A stretch of 64,000 nt of DNA from an uncultured Litoreibacter sp. Lineage in GTDB: Bacteria > Pseudomonadota > Alphaproteobacteria > Rhodobacterales > Rhodobacteraceae. How positions within the stretch are numbered: position 1 is the stretch's first letter; the number at the start of each line of letters is the position of its first letter. The translations under genes and the position numbers were made by a program. The DNA lies in the NCBI RefSeq assembly GCF_947501785.1, contig NZ_CANMXB010000001.1, positions 1,817,048 to 1,881,047 of the forward strand. The letters run 5' to 3'. The notes under the pieces were generated by a model, which did no database searches, was not told the origin of the DNA, and saw nothing but the letters and a program-made list of their open reading frames with translations. Below are positions 52,735-61,872 of this stretch, one piece after another.

Positions 52735-55140
52735 TCAGCCTCTCATGGCGGCGCCGGCCGGGTCGTAGGGCGACGGCGCAATAACGCGGGCTGAGCGCTC
52801 TGCGCCAACAATATGCACCAACAGCTCGGTCCCTTCGGCGCAATGCTCTCGGTCCAGCATTGCCATGGCCATGGATTTGCCAACGGTGTGGCCGTAGCCC
52901 CCGGACGTGACAAAACCCACCAGCTGGCCACCCGCCCAGATCGGTTCGAACCCCGTGGCGTCAGCGTCATCCGCGTCCACTTCAAGCGTCACCAGCTTCT
53001 GCGCGGGGCCATTGCCGTCCCGTTCAGCCACGACCGCGGACTTACCGACGAAATCCTTGTCCCAGTCAATCCATCGGTCCATGCCGGTCTGCCCCGCAGT
53101 GTAGCCTTGGGTAAATTCCGCCGACCAAATGCCAAAGCTCTTCTCAAGCCGCAGGCTCAGCAAGGCGTTGAAGCCGACCTCCCGCATGCCCAGATCAGCC
53201 CCCGCCTCCAACAGAGCGTGGCGCAAAGCGATATGTTCCGCGGCCGAGCAGTGAATCTCGTAGCCAAGCTCGCCTGCGACAGACAGCCGGCCCACTTTGG
53301 CGCGCATCAGGCCAATGTCGAAGGCCCCGCAGCCCATGAAGGGCAAATCGGCAATCGGTCCATCCGTAAGTTTTTCAATAACCTTGCGGCTGTTGGGGCC
53401 GGACAGGGAGAACCCGACCGTCGCATCTGCGATGTCGCGCACCGTGACGTCGTTGCCCATGTGGTCGTGGAACCACCGCATGTGCCAGTCGCGCAGGTAA
53501 TAGCTGCCCATAATCCACCAGGTGCCGTCGCCCCAGTTAAACAGGGTCAAATCCCCCTTGAGCTTTCCCTCAGCCGACAACATCGGCGCAAGCTTGGAGC
53601 GGCCCGGCTTTGGAAGCGTGCAGGCCATTATGTGGTTCAACCAGGCCTCTGCCCCGTCGCCGGTCACCTCGAACCGCGAGAAGCCCGAGATATCGAGCAA
53701 GCCAACCTTTTCGCGCACGGCGCGGCATTCCTCGGCAACGATGTCAAACGCGTTGGACCGTTTGAGGGTCGGGGTTTCTTCAAAATCAGCGTCGAGCGCG
53801 AAATAAAGCGGCACCTCCAGCCCTGCGCTCACGCCCCAACGGCACCCCGCGGCCGTCATGTCGGAATAGGCCGGCGCCATTTTCAATGGCCGCCCGGCGG
53901 GCAATTGCTCGTTGGGATAGGTCATTACAAATCGGCGGGTGTAAAACTGGCCCGTCGTTTCCTTGATGAACCGCTTGTTGCCCGCATAGTCGCCGAAGCG
54001 GGCCACGTCCATGCCGTAAACATCCGCCTCCGGCTCGCCATGGATCATCCATTCGGCCAGGGACTTCCCGACACCACCGCCCTGCAAAAAGCCCGCCATC
54101 ACGGCGCACGCGCACCAGTAGCCCGGCTTGCCGCGCACCGGCCCAACCAGGGGGTTGCCATCAGGCGCGAAGGTAAATGCGCCGTTGACCCATGTCTTGA
54201 CGCCGACGTCCTGCAAGGCGGGGTAGCGCTCGAACCCAAGGGTCAGTTCATGTTCGATACGGTCGGTGTCCTCCTGCTGCAGCTCAAACCCGTATTCCCA
54301 AGGGGCGCCATCCATCATCCAATGTTGGTGGTCGACTTCGTAGATGCCCAGCAAGATGCCCGTCTGGTCTTGCCGCATATAGGTGAACCCTTCCAGGTCG
54401 ACCGTCATCGGCACTTCGAAATCCAGCTCTTCAAGCTGGGGGATGGTGTCGGAGATCAGGTAATGGTGGTTCAGCGGCGACACTGGCAGTTCGATCCCTG
54501 CCATGCGGCCCACCTGCTTGGCCCAAAGCCCGGCTGCGTTGACCACATGTTCGGTCTGGATGGTGCCCTTCTCGGTGACCACTTCCCAGCCGGTGGCCGT
54601 TTGGTTCAGCTCCAGCACCCGGTTATGCTCGACAATCTCCGCGCCATATTTCTTGGCTGCCCCCGCATAGGCATGCACCGTGCCGGTCGTGTCGACATAG
54701 CCCTCTCGGTCGGCCCACATGCCGCCAAGGATGCCGTCAGTGGACATGATCGGGCATAGCTCACCCGCCTCTTCGGGCGTGATCAGACGGCAGTCGTCAA
54801 TGCCGATGGACTGGAATGTGCGGTAGGCCGATTGCAGCCATTCCCAACGGTCGGGCGTGCCCGCCAGCGTCATGCCCCCGGTCATGTGCAGCCCGATATT
54901 CTGGCCGGATTCCTCTTCAATCTCGCTCAGCAAGTCAATTGTGTAGGCTTGCAGCGCCGCAATGTTGGGGTCCGCGTTCAGCGCATGGATGCCGCCCGCA
55001 GCGTGCCAGCTGGAGCCGGCGGTCAAAACGCTGCGCTCCAGCAAACACACGTCTTTCCAGCCCAGTTTGGCCAAATGATACAACACCGAAGCGCCAACGA
55101 CGCCGCCCCCGATCACCACCGCTTGATAATGCGTTTTCAT
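52735..55140 (-). CDS. DMGDH/sarcosine dehydrogenase-type flavoprotein with GcvT domain
   Basis: 801 residues from ATG 55140 (GGGAGG 4 bases upstream); an upstream in-frame start at 55203 is rejected. N-terminal FAD motif GGGVVGAS (11-18) and the flavinylated-His motif SSWHAAGG (H46); the C-terminal half is a GcvT-like folate domain (about 420-800). Such enzymes oxidise N-methyl groups and pass formaldehyde to tetrahydrofolate as methylene-THF. Upstream of the MttB gene by 4 bases. Confidence 0.88.
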   Translation of the reverse strand: MKTHYQAVVIGGGVVGASVLYHLAKLGWKDVCLLERSVLTAGSSWHAAGGIHALNADPNIAALQAYTIDLLSEIEEESGQNIGLHMTGGMTLAGTPDRWEWLQSAYRTFQSIGIDDCRLITPEEAGELCPIMSTDGILGGMWADREGYVDTTGTVHAYAGAAKKYGAEIVEHNRVLELNQTATGWEVVTEKGTIQTEHVVNAAGLWAKQVGRMAGIELPVSPLNHHYLISDTIPQLEELDFEVPMTVDLEGFTYMRQDQTGILLGIYEVDHQHWMMDGAPWEYGFELQQEDTDRIEHELTLGFERYPALQDVGVKTWVNGAFTFAPDGNPLVGPVRGKPGYWCACAVMAGFLQGGGVGKSLAEWMIHGEPEADVYGMDVARFGDYAGNKRFIKETTGQFYTRRFVMTYPNEQLPAGRPLKMAPAYSDMTAAGCRWGVSAGLEVPLYFALDADFEETPTLKRSNAFDIVAEECRAVREKVGLLDISGFSRFEVTGDGAEAWLNHIMACTLPKPGRSKLAPMLSAEGKLKGDLTLFNWGDGTWWIMGSYYLRDWHMRWFHDHMGNDVTVRDIADATVGFSLSGPNSRKVIEKLTDGPIADLPFMGCGAFDIGLMRAKVGRLSVAGELGYEIHCSAAEHIALRHALLEAGADLGMREVGFNALLSLRLEKSFGIWSAEFTQGYTAGQTGMDRWIDWDKDFVGKSAVVAERDGNGPAQKLVTLEVDADDADATGFEPIWAGGQLVGFVTSGGYGHTVGKSMAMAMLDREHCAEGTELLVHIVGAERSARVIAPSPYDPAGAAMRG

Positions 55141-55311
55141 CCTACCTCCCGCGCGCCCGAATATCGGCCCTATGTTCATCACTGTCCAATACTCAAGCAC
55201 CATTAGACAGCCCTGTCCAGAGCCAAGGTGGACTGCGGCGCACCGGTTCGAATTTCACCTCGCAGGCAAGTCATGCTAAACTTTCTCCGCGGAAATGGTG
55301 ATGGGTGGCGG

Positions 55312-56466
55312 ATGATTGATCGACGGATGTTCAACATTGGGTTGGGGGCAACGGGGCTGGTGTCGTCCATAGCCTCGCCCATTCGCGCCGCTCCGGCATA
55401 TGCGGGGCCCAACGTCGTGATCATTCGGTTTGGGGGCGGCGTTCGAAGGCTAGAGACAATTGACCCGAAAGGCACCTACGCCCCGTATCTGCTGAACGTG
55501 CTGACCCCACGCGGCGTGCTGATCCCTGACATGCAGATAGATCAGCTGAAGGGCGGGAACACGTCCCATGCCGAGGGCACGCTCAACATCCTGACGGGGC
55601 GATACGAGGCATACCGCGATGCGGGCTCGCGCCTGCTGGATGATCGGTTGGAGCCTACCGAGCCGACGTTGTTTGAATACCTCCGGCATAACTTCAACCT
55701 GTCAGCGCATGAGGCGCTGCTGATCAACGGCGAGGACCGCCCGCAGGAAGAATTCTTCACCTATGGGGTCCACGGCCATTACGGTATCGACTTCCGGTCA
55801 GAAATGTTGAGCCTGCACCGCTACAAGATCTACAAGCTGGCGAGGATACTGGAAGAGGGCGGCCTGACGGACAAGGCGCAACAAGAGGCGGAAACCCAGT
55901 ACCGGGACCTGTTGGCCGCAGATCAGCGCGACATTGTTCCTGACCAATCCGACGCGGTGAATACATTCTGGGCAGACTGGCGGGCACATTACGGCGATGA
56001 CGGCTTCAAAAATCCCCGCGGCGACAGGCTGCTGACTGAGCTTGCGGTGCGGGCCTTGGCGCAATTGCGGCCCCGGTTGCTGATGATCAACTACCAGGAC
56101 CCGGACTACGTGCATTGGGGGAACGCGTCGCATTACACACGGGCGATTTCCGTAATCGACGAGGGCATCGCTCGGATCGTCAAGCAAACCGACGCCGATC
56201 CGTTTTACCGAGACAACACCGTATTTGTGATTGTGCCAGATTGCGGGCGGGACACGAACGGGCTGGTGGATTTGCCGTTCCAGCACCATTTCAACTCCCG
56301 CTCCTCCCACGAGATTTGGGCGCTCATATTTGGCAAGGGCATCACCCGCAACAAGGTGCTGGATCGCCCTGTTGATCAAACCGCGCTCGCCCCGACAATC
56401 GCGGCGCTGATGGGGTTCAAGGCCGAACGGGCCGAAGGTGACGTGCTGTCTGAGCTCGGCGCGTGA
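55312..56466 (+). CDS. Tat-exported alkaline-phosphatase-superfamily protein
   Basis: 384 residues from ATG 55312, chosen because it gives a Tat signal (DRRMFNIGLGATGLVSSIAS); upstream starts at 55228 (GTG) and 55273 add only a basic tail. The nucleophile segment GNTSHAEGTLNILTGRY and metal residues in DPDYVHWGN, PDCGRD and HHFNSRSSHE match the superfamily that includes sulfatases and phosphatases. Likely periplasmic; substrate unknown. Overlaps the next gene (GTGA). Confidence 0.7.
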   Translation: MIDRRMFNIGLGATGLVSSIASPIRAAPAYAGPNVVIIRFGGGVRRLETIDPKGTYAPYLLNVLTPRGVLIPDMQIDQLKGGNTSHAEGTLNILTGRYEAYRDAGSRLLDDRLEPTEPTLFEYLRHNFNLSAHEALLINGEDRPQEEFFTYGVHGHYGIDFRSEMLSLHRYKIYKLARILEEGGLTDKAQQEAETQYRDLLAADQRDIVPDQSDAVNTFWADWRAHYGDDGFKNPRGDRLLTELAVRALAQLRPRLLMINYQDPDYVHWGNASHYTRAISVIDEGIARIVKQTDADPFYRDNTVFVIVPDCGRDTNGLVDLPFQHHFNSRSSHEIWALIFGKGITRNKVLDRPVDQTALAPTIAALMGFKAERAEGDVLSELGA

Positions 56467-57416
56467 CAACAGCGGATAACATGCCCACCCACCGAAAGCC
56501 GCGACGCTTGGGGCGGCTACTGTCTGCATTTCTGTCCGTTGTCCTGGGAACGCTGCTGAGCCTCACCGCGCTGAGCGCGGTTTTGTTGCTGGGTTGGCTT
56601 ATGACGCTGATGCGCAAACGCGCCATGACTGTTCTCGGCCAGACTGTAGCCGACGCCGATCAGCCCGCCTGGTTGTTGGGACCCAAGACGTCCCGTGGCC
56701 TGTCGCGTTGGTTTGGCGGGTTGGCCCGAAACGCGCGCGCCGGCATACAGGGAAGCGCCGCATTGTTTGTGGCAACCTTCCCGTTCGCTTCATTTTGGCT
56801 GGTTGCTTGGTGGGCCGGGTGGGAGAACTCGTTCAACAAAGGGTACGAACAGGCCTTTGTCGGGCCGATGGCGGGAGTGATCGGAATAGCGGTCTTTGCC
56901 GTTATCATGGTTTACCTGCCAATCGCGCTTGCCCATCAAGCCGTTGAACGGCGCGCCTTCGCGTTGCTGGAACTGAGGCAGGTCACCCGCATCATTTCCC
57001 GGACGGGGTGGGGCTACGTCATGTGGGCTGCCGTAACCCTGCTCTTCGCGCTGCCTATATTCGCCAGCCGGGGGCTGCCGGCTTTCGGTGAAGGGATTTA
57101 TCCCCCGCTTGCCAATATGACCCCCGACCAGGTTGCTCAGATCAGGGGCATGATAGACCTGATGACGGCGCTCTACATCTTTGTAAGCTCGGTCATTCTA
57201 AAGCGTTGGTCCGCAGGCATTTATGCCCGCGCCTTGCTGCGTCTGAGCCAACCTCGCTCCGGCCTGTTCCGGCGTTTCGGGAGGGGCATACGTTTTGCCT
57301 GCCTGTTTTCCATTTGGGTTGGCCTCGCCGTACTGATCTTCGTGGGGCAGTTTCTAAATCATGATTGGCATATTTGGCTTACCCACCCTTATGTCTTCCT
57401 GCCTTGGATTGGGTAA
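56463..57416 (+). CDS. Membrane protein of unknown function
   Basis: 317 residues from GTG 56463 overlapping the previous stop. About five or six hydrophobic segments (near 24-50, 100-120, 132-155, 182-202, 235-255, 280-305) with basic loops. No family recognised. Coupled to the phosphatase-fold gene, so the two probably act together at the envelope. Confidence 0.7.
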   Translation: MTTADNMPTHRKPRRLGRLLSAFLSVVLGTLLSLTALSAVLLLGWLMTLMRKRAMTVLGQTVADADQPAWLLGPKTSRGLSRWFGGLARNARAGIQGSAALFVATFPFASFWLVAWWAGWENSFNKGYEQAFVGPMAGVIGIAVFAVIMVYLPIALAHQAVERRAFALLELRQVTRIISRTGWGYVMWAAVTLLFALPIFASRGLPAFGEGIYPPLANMTPDQVAQIRGMIDLMTALYIFVSSVILKRWSAGIYARALLRLSQPRSGLFRRFGRGIRFACLFSIWVGLAVLIFVGQFLNHDWHIWLTHPYVFLPWIG

Positions 57417-57438
57417 AAGACCATTGGACGGATAAGGT

Positions 57439-57476
57439 AAAAACGGGCGCCCGGATCCCCGACGCCCGCCATTTTT
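57439..57476. terminator. Bidirectional rho-independent terminator
   Basis: CGGGCG (57444-57449) pairs with CGCCCG (57463-57468). A T5 tract follows on the plus strand (57472-57476) and an A5 tract precedes (57439-57443), giving a T-tract for the minus strand. It lies between the convergent membrane-protein gene and malyl-CoA lyase gene. Confidence 0.8.
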
Positions 57477-57482
57477 AGCGCG

Positions 57483-58460
57483 TCATCCGCCGGCAATCTG
57501 TTTGGCTTTCTGCACCAAAACCTCGGCCTGCCGGATCGACGCATAGTCAATCAATCGACCGTCTAGGGACACGGCCCCTTTGCCGGCCGCTTCCGCCTCG
57601 GCCATGGCTTCCAGGATGCGTTGCGCTTTGGTGATTTCCGCCTCAGACGGGCTCATCACCTCGTTGGCCAAGGCGATCTGGCTGGGGTGGATCGCCCACT
57701 TGCCTTCGCAGCCCAACACAGCGGCGCGATACGCGGCAGCGCGGTAGCCGTCGGCATCCTGAAAATCGCCAAATGGCCCGTCAATCGGGCGCAGCCCATT
57801 GGCGCGCGCAGCCACGACCATCCGTGCAAGCGCGTAATGCCACATGTCGCCCCAATGCGTCTCCCGGTTGCCGTCACCATCGGGGTCGGTCAGCACCGCA
57901 TAATTTTCGTTCACGCCCCCAATCACCGTGGTCCGCGCGCGGGTCGATGCGGCGTAATCCGCCACACCAAAATGCAGGCTCTCATTGCGCTTCGAGGCCC
58001 CGGCAATTTCGGTGATGTTCTGCATGCCCAAAGCGGTCTCGATGATATGCTCAAACCCGATGCGTTTCTTGTAGCCTTTGGCGTCCTCAATCTGGGTCAC
58101 CATCATGTCCACCGCATAGACGTCAGCCGCCGTTCCGACCTTCGGGATCATGATCAAATCCAACCGCTCGCCAGCCTGTTCAACAATGTCGACCACGTCG
58201 CGATACATGTAATGCGTGTCCAGCCCGTTAATCCGAATCGACATGGATTTGGTGCCCCAATCAATCTCGTTCAGGGCCTTGATGATGTTCTTGCGGGCCT
58301 GCTCTTTTTCGTCCGGCGCGACGGCGTCTTCCAGGTCTAGGAAGATCACGTCAACATCAGATTCCGCAGCCTTTTCAAACATTTGCGGCTGGCTACCGGG
58401 GACAGCAAGCTCGGAACGATTCAGACGGCCGGGGGCCTGCTCGATGGGGTGGAATGACAT
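57483..58460 (-). CDS. mclA: L-malyl-CoA/beta-methylmalyl-CoA lyase
   Basis: 325 residues from ATG 58460; a longer frame to 58487 lacks a ribosome site. CitE-like TIM barrel: IFLDLEDAVAPDEKEQAR, SIRINGLDTHYMYRDV, GPFGDFQDADGY and GKWAIHPSQIALANEV are recognisable and closely resemble Methylobacterium MclA. It cleaves malyl-CoA to glyoxylate and acetyl-CoA, closing the serine cycle; the same enzyme can act on methylmalyl-CoA or citramalyl-CoA. A TTGACA hexamer at 58521-58526 may give it its own promoter, though no good -10 follows. Confidence 0.92.
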   Translation of the reverse strand: MSFHPIEQAPGRLNRSELAVPGSQPQMFEKAAESDVDVIFLDLEDAVAPDEKEQARKNIIKALNEIDWGTKSMSIRINGLDTHYMYRDVVDIVEQAGERLDLIMIPKVGTAADVYAVDMMVTQIEDAKGYKKRIGFEHIIETALGMQNITEIAGASKRNESLHFGVADYAASTRARTTVIGGVNENYAVLTDPDGDGNRETHWGDMWHYALARMVVAARANGLRPIDGPFGDFQDADGYRAAAYRAAVLGCEGKWAIHPSQIALANEVMSPSEAEITKAQRILEAMAEAEAAGKGAVSLDGRLIDYASIRQAEVLVQKAKQIAGG

Positions 58461-58539
58461 ATCAATGGCCTTTCTTGCCGGTAACAATATTGCGGCAGAA
58501 AGGTGATCGAAGACCGATTATGTCAAGAAATCTTTGGGT

Positions 58540-59205
58540 CTATCTTGGTATACCGTCCGCCGCATCACGCTCCAACGCCAGCCGGGAGGAGTAGTAGAAC
58601 GCAATCGCTTGCGCCCTGTTTTTGACCGACAGTTTTTCGAACAAATTGGACAGATGAAATTTCACCGTATTGATGGAGATTTCCAACTCCTTCGCCAGCT
58701 CCCGGTTGGTCAGCCCTTTAGACAGCGCTTCCAGTATCGCGCGCTCTTTGCGCGACAGTTGGTGGATCGGGTCCGATTGCAGTTCCCGCACGTCCAGAAA
58801 CGGGAACACCATCTTGCCCGCCGCCACGTCGACGCAGGTCTCCAACAGCGCCTCCGCGTGGCTGGATCGCGGCGCGAAGGCGGCGGCCCCTGCGGTCATG
58901 GCCAGCCGAGGCAGGTCGCCCGTATCTTCGGCATAGACCACGATGCGCGGCGCGTTTTCCTGTTCGCGCAACACCTCGATCAGTTTGGCGCCGCCCAGCA
59001 CCGGCAACCCCCAGTCGATGATCCCGATCTGCACCGGCACCCGCATCACCGTGCCCAAAAACCCTTCCGCCGTCGCGGATGTGGCCACCAACGAGAATCG
59101 CGGATCGCGATCGATGATCTCCGACAGGGCCGACAAAACCAGCGGATTGCCATCTGCGAGCATAACGTCGATTGGACGCGCGAAACCGTCAACACTTTGA
59201 TTCAT
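58540..59205 (-). CDS. NarL/LuxR family response regulator with degenerate receiver
   Basis: 221 residues from ATG 59205 (GGAA upstream); open frame continues into the opposite gene and is rejected. The receiver has the phospho-acceptor candidate D64 in IGIIDWGLP, but only one acidic residue (D18) in the acidic pocket and no conserved switch Lys (AAAFAPRSS). The C-terminal LuxR HTH (LTNRELAKELEISINTVKFH) is intact. No histidine kinase is nearby. Divergent from the serine-cycle genes and upstream of mclA; likely their regulator. Confidence 0.85.
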   Translation of the reverse strand: MNQSVDGFARPIDVMLADGNPLVLSALSEIIDRDPRFSLVATSATAEGFLGTVMRVPVQIGIIDWGLPVLGGAKLIEVLREQENAPRIVVYAEDTGDLPRLAMTAGAAAFAPRSSHAEALLETCVDVAAGKMVFPFLDVRELQSDPIHQLSRKERAILEALSKGLTNRELAKELEISINTVKFHLSNLFEKLSVKNRAQAIAFYYSSRLALERDAADGIPR

Positions 59206-59225
59206 AATTGCTATTCCAAATAAAC

Positions 59226-59310
59226 TACCCATTAGGGTGGGTACTATTTCAGTATACAACGGTATTTTTAGACCTATGGGTGGGTATTTTACCACCCATA
59301 TAGATACCCA
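59226..59310. promoter_or_regulatory. Cluster of TGGGTA/TACCCA operator half-sites
   Basis: TACCCA (59226-59231), TGGGTA (59238-59243), TGGGTA (59281-59286) and TACCCA (59305-59310) lie in 85 bases between the divergent regulator and serine-cycle genes. A perfect 9-bp inverted repeat TATGGGTGG/CCACCCATA (59275-59283 and 59292-59300) overlaps the second pair, and GGGTGGGTA occurs twice, 43 bases apart. A -10-like TATAGA is at 59299-59304. Strong candidate operators for joint control. Confidence 0.65.
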
Positions 59311-59406
59311 AAAGCAGGAGTAAGGGGCGTTGTTCGCTTTGTCCACCGCATTATGTTCCGTCTCAACGTAGTGAAACGACACATTATTGCCGGCCCGGAG
59401 GATAGC

Positions 59407-60645
59407 ATGACCATTCACCCACAGCTCGACATTCCTGAGACCATCGCCGCTGGCCCCGGTCCCGGCAACACGGATGCCCGCGTTCTGGCGCGCTTTGCGG
59501 GTGCCGGTCTTGCCGACCACATGCACCCCGCCGTTTTGCGCGGCATGGTCCAATGCAAGGAAATGCTGCGCACGGTGATGGGCACGAAGAACATCCATAC
59601 CTTCGGCGTGGCAGGCACCGGCTGGTCCGGCCTCGACGTGATGTTCAGCGCGGTGATGCCCGGCGACACGGTCGTGATGTTCGTCAACGGCACCTTCTCC
59701 GGCATCGACGGGCTGACCGTCTGCATGAAGGCCGCCACGGCTGATGAACTTGCCGCCAACCCCATGGACCCACAGCCCGCCAGCGTCACCATCGTTAACG
59801 TGCCCCACGGCCAATCGGTGACCGGCGAGGTCGTCGAAAAGGCGCTGGCCGAACACAAACCGAAATGGGCCGCCATGGCGCATTGGGAAACCGGATCTGG
59901 TCGCGTGAACGACATCAAAGGCTTCTCGGACGCTTGCGAAAAGCACGGCGCAATGGGGCTGGTCGACGCGGTCTCCTCCCTCGGTGTCGAAGATTTCCGC
60001 ATCGATGACTACCCCGGCGTGCATGGCTGGGCCTCTTGCCCGCAGAAAGGCATTTGCTGCCTGCCGCTGACCTACGCGCCGGTATCATTCACCGACCGCT
60101 ACATTGCGGAGCTAAAGAAAACCGGCACCCGCACCTTCGTGCACCACCCCGTAATGGAGGCCCGCCACTGGGGCATCATCGACGGCAAGGACTCCCCCAC
60201 CGGCACCTATCACCGCACACATTCCGCCTACGCGGTCGCCGCCTTCCACGAGGCCCTGCGCATCACGCTGCAACAAACTGTGGCCCAGCGCGCCAAGGAT
60301 TACACCTTCCACGAAGCCGCGCTGCGCGAGGCCGTCACCGCCATGGGATGCGAAGTCACATCGAACATGACCTCCCTCATCGTGCTGAACCTGCCTTACG
60401 ACATGGCGGGCCGCGAAATGGAGCTGGTACAGTATTGCCGCGCCCAGAATTTCGGCATCTGGCCGACCCTGTCCGAGCCGGTGCAGGTGCGCATCGGTAT
60501 CCTCAACCTGCTCAGCCAGCAGGCCATCGAGGACATCGTCGCCCGCTTCGGCAAAGCCATGCGTGACCACGGCGCAGAGTTCAATCAAGCAGCCGTCGAT
60601 GCCGCACTTGACCGCCACTACGGACGGGCGATCGCCGCCGAATAA
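59407..60645 (+). CDS. Class V aminotransferase, probable serine-glyoxylate aminotransferase
   Basis: 412 residues from ATG 59407 (GGAGG 6 bases upstream); the open frame from 59353 is rejected. Class V PLP fold: GVAGTGWSGLD at the N-domain and the PLP lysine in ASCPQKGICCLPL (after DAVSSLGVEDF). Context (malate thiokinase, hydroxypyruvate reductase, glyA) implies conversion of glyoxylate and serine to glycine and hydroxypyruvate. The sequence is clearly divergent from the Methylobacterium SgaA and Paracoccus BhcA types, so the exact substrate pair is inferred. Confidence 0.75.
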   Translation: MTIHPQLDIPETIAAGPGPGNTDARVLARFAGAGLADHMHPAVLRGMVQCKEMLRTVMGTKNIHTFGVAGTGWSGLDVMFSAVMPGDTVVMFVNGTFSGIDGLTVCMKAATADELAANPMDPQPASVTIVNVPHGQSVTGEVVEKALAEHKPKWAAMAHWETGSGRVNDIKGFSDACEKHGAMGLVDAVSSLGVEDFRIDDYPGVHGWASCPQKGICCLPLTYAPVSFTDRYIAELKKTGTRTFVHHPVMEARHWGIIDGKDSPTGTYHRTHSAYAVAAFHEALRITLQQTVAQRAKDYTFHEAALREAVTAMGCEVTSNMTSLIVLNLPYDMAGREMELVQYCRAQNFGIWPTLSEPVQVRIGILNLLSQQAIEDIVARFGKAMRDHGAEFNQAAVDAALDRHYGRAIAAE

Positions 60646-60672
60646 GACCGTCATCTTCAGGGAGAAGCAGAC

Positions 60673-61872
60673 ATGGACATCCACGAATACCAAGCCAAGG
60701 AAGTGCTCGCCAATTTTGGGGTGGTCGTGCCGGACGGCGCTTTGGCCTACAGCCCGGAGCAAGCCACCTATCGCGCCCGCGAATTGGGCGGTGAACGTTG
60801 GGTGGTCAAGGCGCAGATCCATGCCGGTGGCCGTGGCAAAGCCGGCGGCGTGAAGGTCTGCGACAGCGACGTGGAAATTCAGGAAGCAACCGAAGGCATG
60901 TTTGGCCAGAAGATGGTCACGCATCAAACCGGCCCCGAGGGCAAAGGCATCTACCGCGTCTATGTTGAGGCCGCCGTGCCCATCGACCGCGAAATCTACC
61001 TCGGCTTCGTGCTCGACCGCACCTCCCAGCGCGTCATGATCGTGGCGAGCGCCGAGGGCGGGATGGAAATCGAAGACATCTCCGCCGAAAAGCCCGACAG
61101 CATCGTGCGCGCCACGGTGGAACCTGCTGTGGGCCTTCGCGAATTCCAATGCCGCCAGATCGCGTTCAAATTGGGCATCGACCCCAGCCTGACCCAGCAA
61201 ATGGTCCGCACCCTGCAAGGTTGCTACCGCGCCTTCACCGAACTTGACGCGACGATGGTCGAGATTAACCCGTTGGTCATCACGTCTGACAGCCGCGTCA
61301 TCGCGCTCGATGCCAAGATGACCTTTGACGACAACGCGCTGTTCCGCCATCCGCAGATCAGCGAACTGCGCGACAAATCCCAAGAGGACCCCCGCGAAAG
61401 CCGCGCGGCGGATCGTGGTCTCAGCTATGTCGGGCTCGACGGCAATATCGGCTGCATCGTCAACGGTGCGGGTCTGGCCATGGCCACGATGGACACCATC
61501 AAGCTGGCGGGCGGTGAGCCTGCCAATTTCCTCGACATCGGCGGCGGGGCCACGCCCGAACGCGTGGCAAAAGCCTTCCGCTTGGTTCTGTCGGACAAGA
61601 ACGTGCAGGCCATCCTTGTGAACATCTTCGCAGGCATCAACCGCTGCGACTGGGTGGCCGAAGGCGTCGTGCAAGCGCTCAAAGAAGTGCAGGTGGACGT
61701 CCCCGTGATCGTCCGTCTCGCAGGCACCAATGTCGAAGCAGGCCAGAAAATTCTGGCGCAATGCGGTCTCCCCATCATCCGCGCGGCCACCTTGAACGAG
61801 GCAGCCGAAAGAGCAGTGGGGGCTTGGCGAAACGACCTCTCTCAAGGCACTAAAATGAGGGCTGTCTCATGA
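60673..61872 (+). CDS. mtkA: Malate-CoA ligase (malate thiokinase), beta subunit
   Basis: 399 residues, ATP-grasp succinyl-CoA synthetase beta fold: [45 protein letters not shown]. Residue pattern follows MtkA of serine-cycle methylotrophs rather than SucC. With MtkB it makes malyl-CoA from malate, CoA and ATP. A GGGAGAAG site precedes the ATG; stop overlaps mtkB. Confidence 0.9.
   Translation: MDIHEYQAKEVLANFGVVVPDGALAYSPEQATYRARELGGERWVVKAQIHAGGRGKAGGVKVCDSDVEIQEATEGMFGQKMVTHQTGPEGKGIYRVYVEAAVPIDREIYLGFVLDRTSQRVMIVASAEGGMEIEDISAEKPDSIVRATVEPAVGLREFQCRQIAFKLGIDPSLTQQMVRTLQGCYRAFTELDATMVEINPLVITSDSRVIALDAKMTFDDNALFRHPQISELRDKSQEDPRESRAADRGLSYVGLDGNIGCIVNGAGLAMATMDTIKLAGGEPANFLDIGGGATPERVAKAFRLVLSDKNVQAILVNIFAGINRCDWVAEGVVQALKEVQVDVPVIVRLAGTNVEAGQKILAQCGLPIIRAATLNEAAERAVGAWRNDLSQGTKMRAVS

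Noticed and set aside
52813-54759. 648-codon open frame antisense to the DMGDH-type gene
   Set aside because: Composition is typical of a G+C-rich antisense shadow (many His, Arg, Gln) and no family motif is present.
55246-55260. tRNA T-arm-like sequence GGTTCGAATTTC
   Set aside because: No acceptor stem, D-arm or anticodon arm can be placed around it.
59206-60024. N-terminal extension of the NarL-type regulator
   Set aside because: The extra 270 codons are antisense to the aminotransferase; the regulator domain begins at ATG 59205 with a ribosome site.
60112-61845. 577-codon open frame antisense to the aminotransferase and mtkA
   Set aside because: Shadow of two well-supported genes; no ribosome site or motif.
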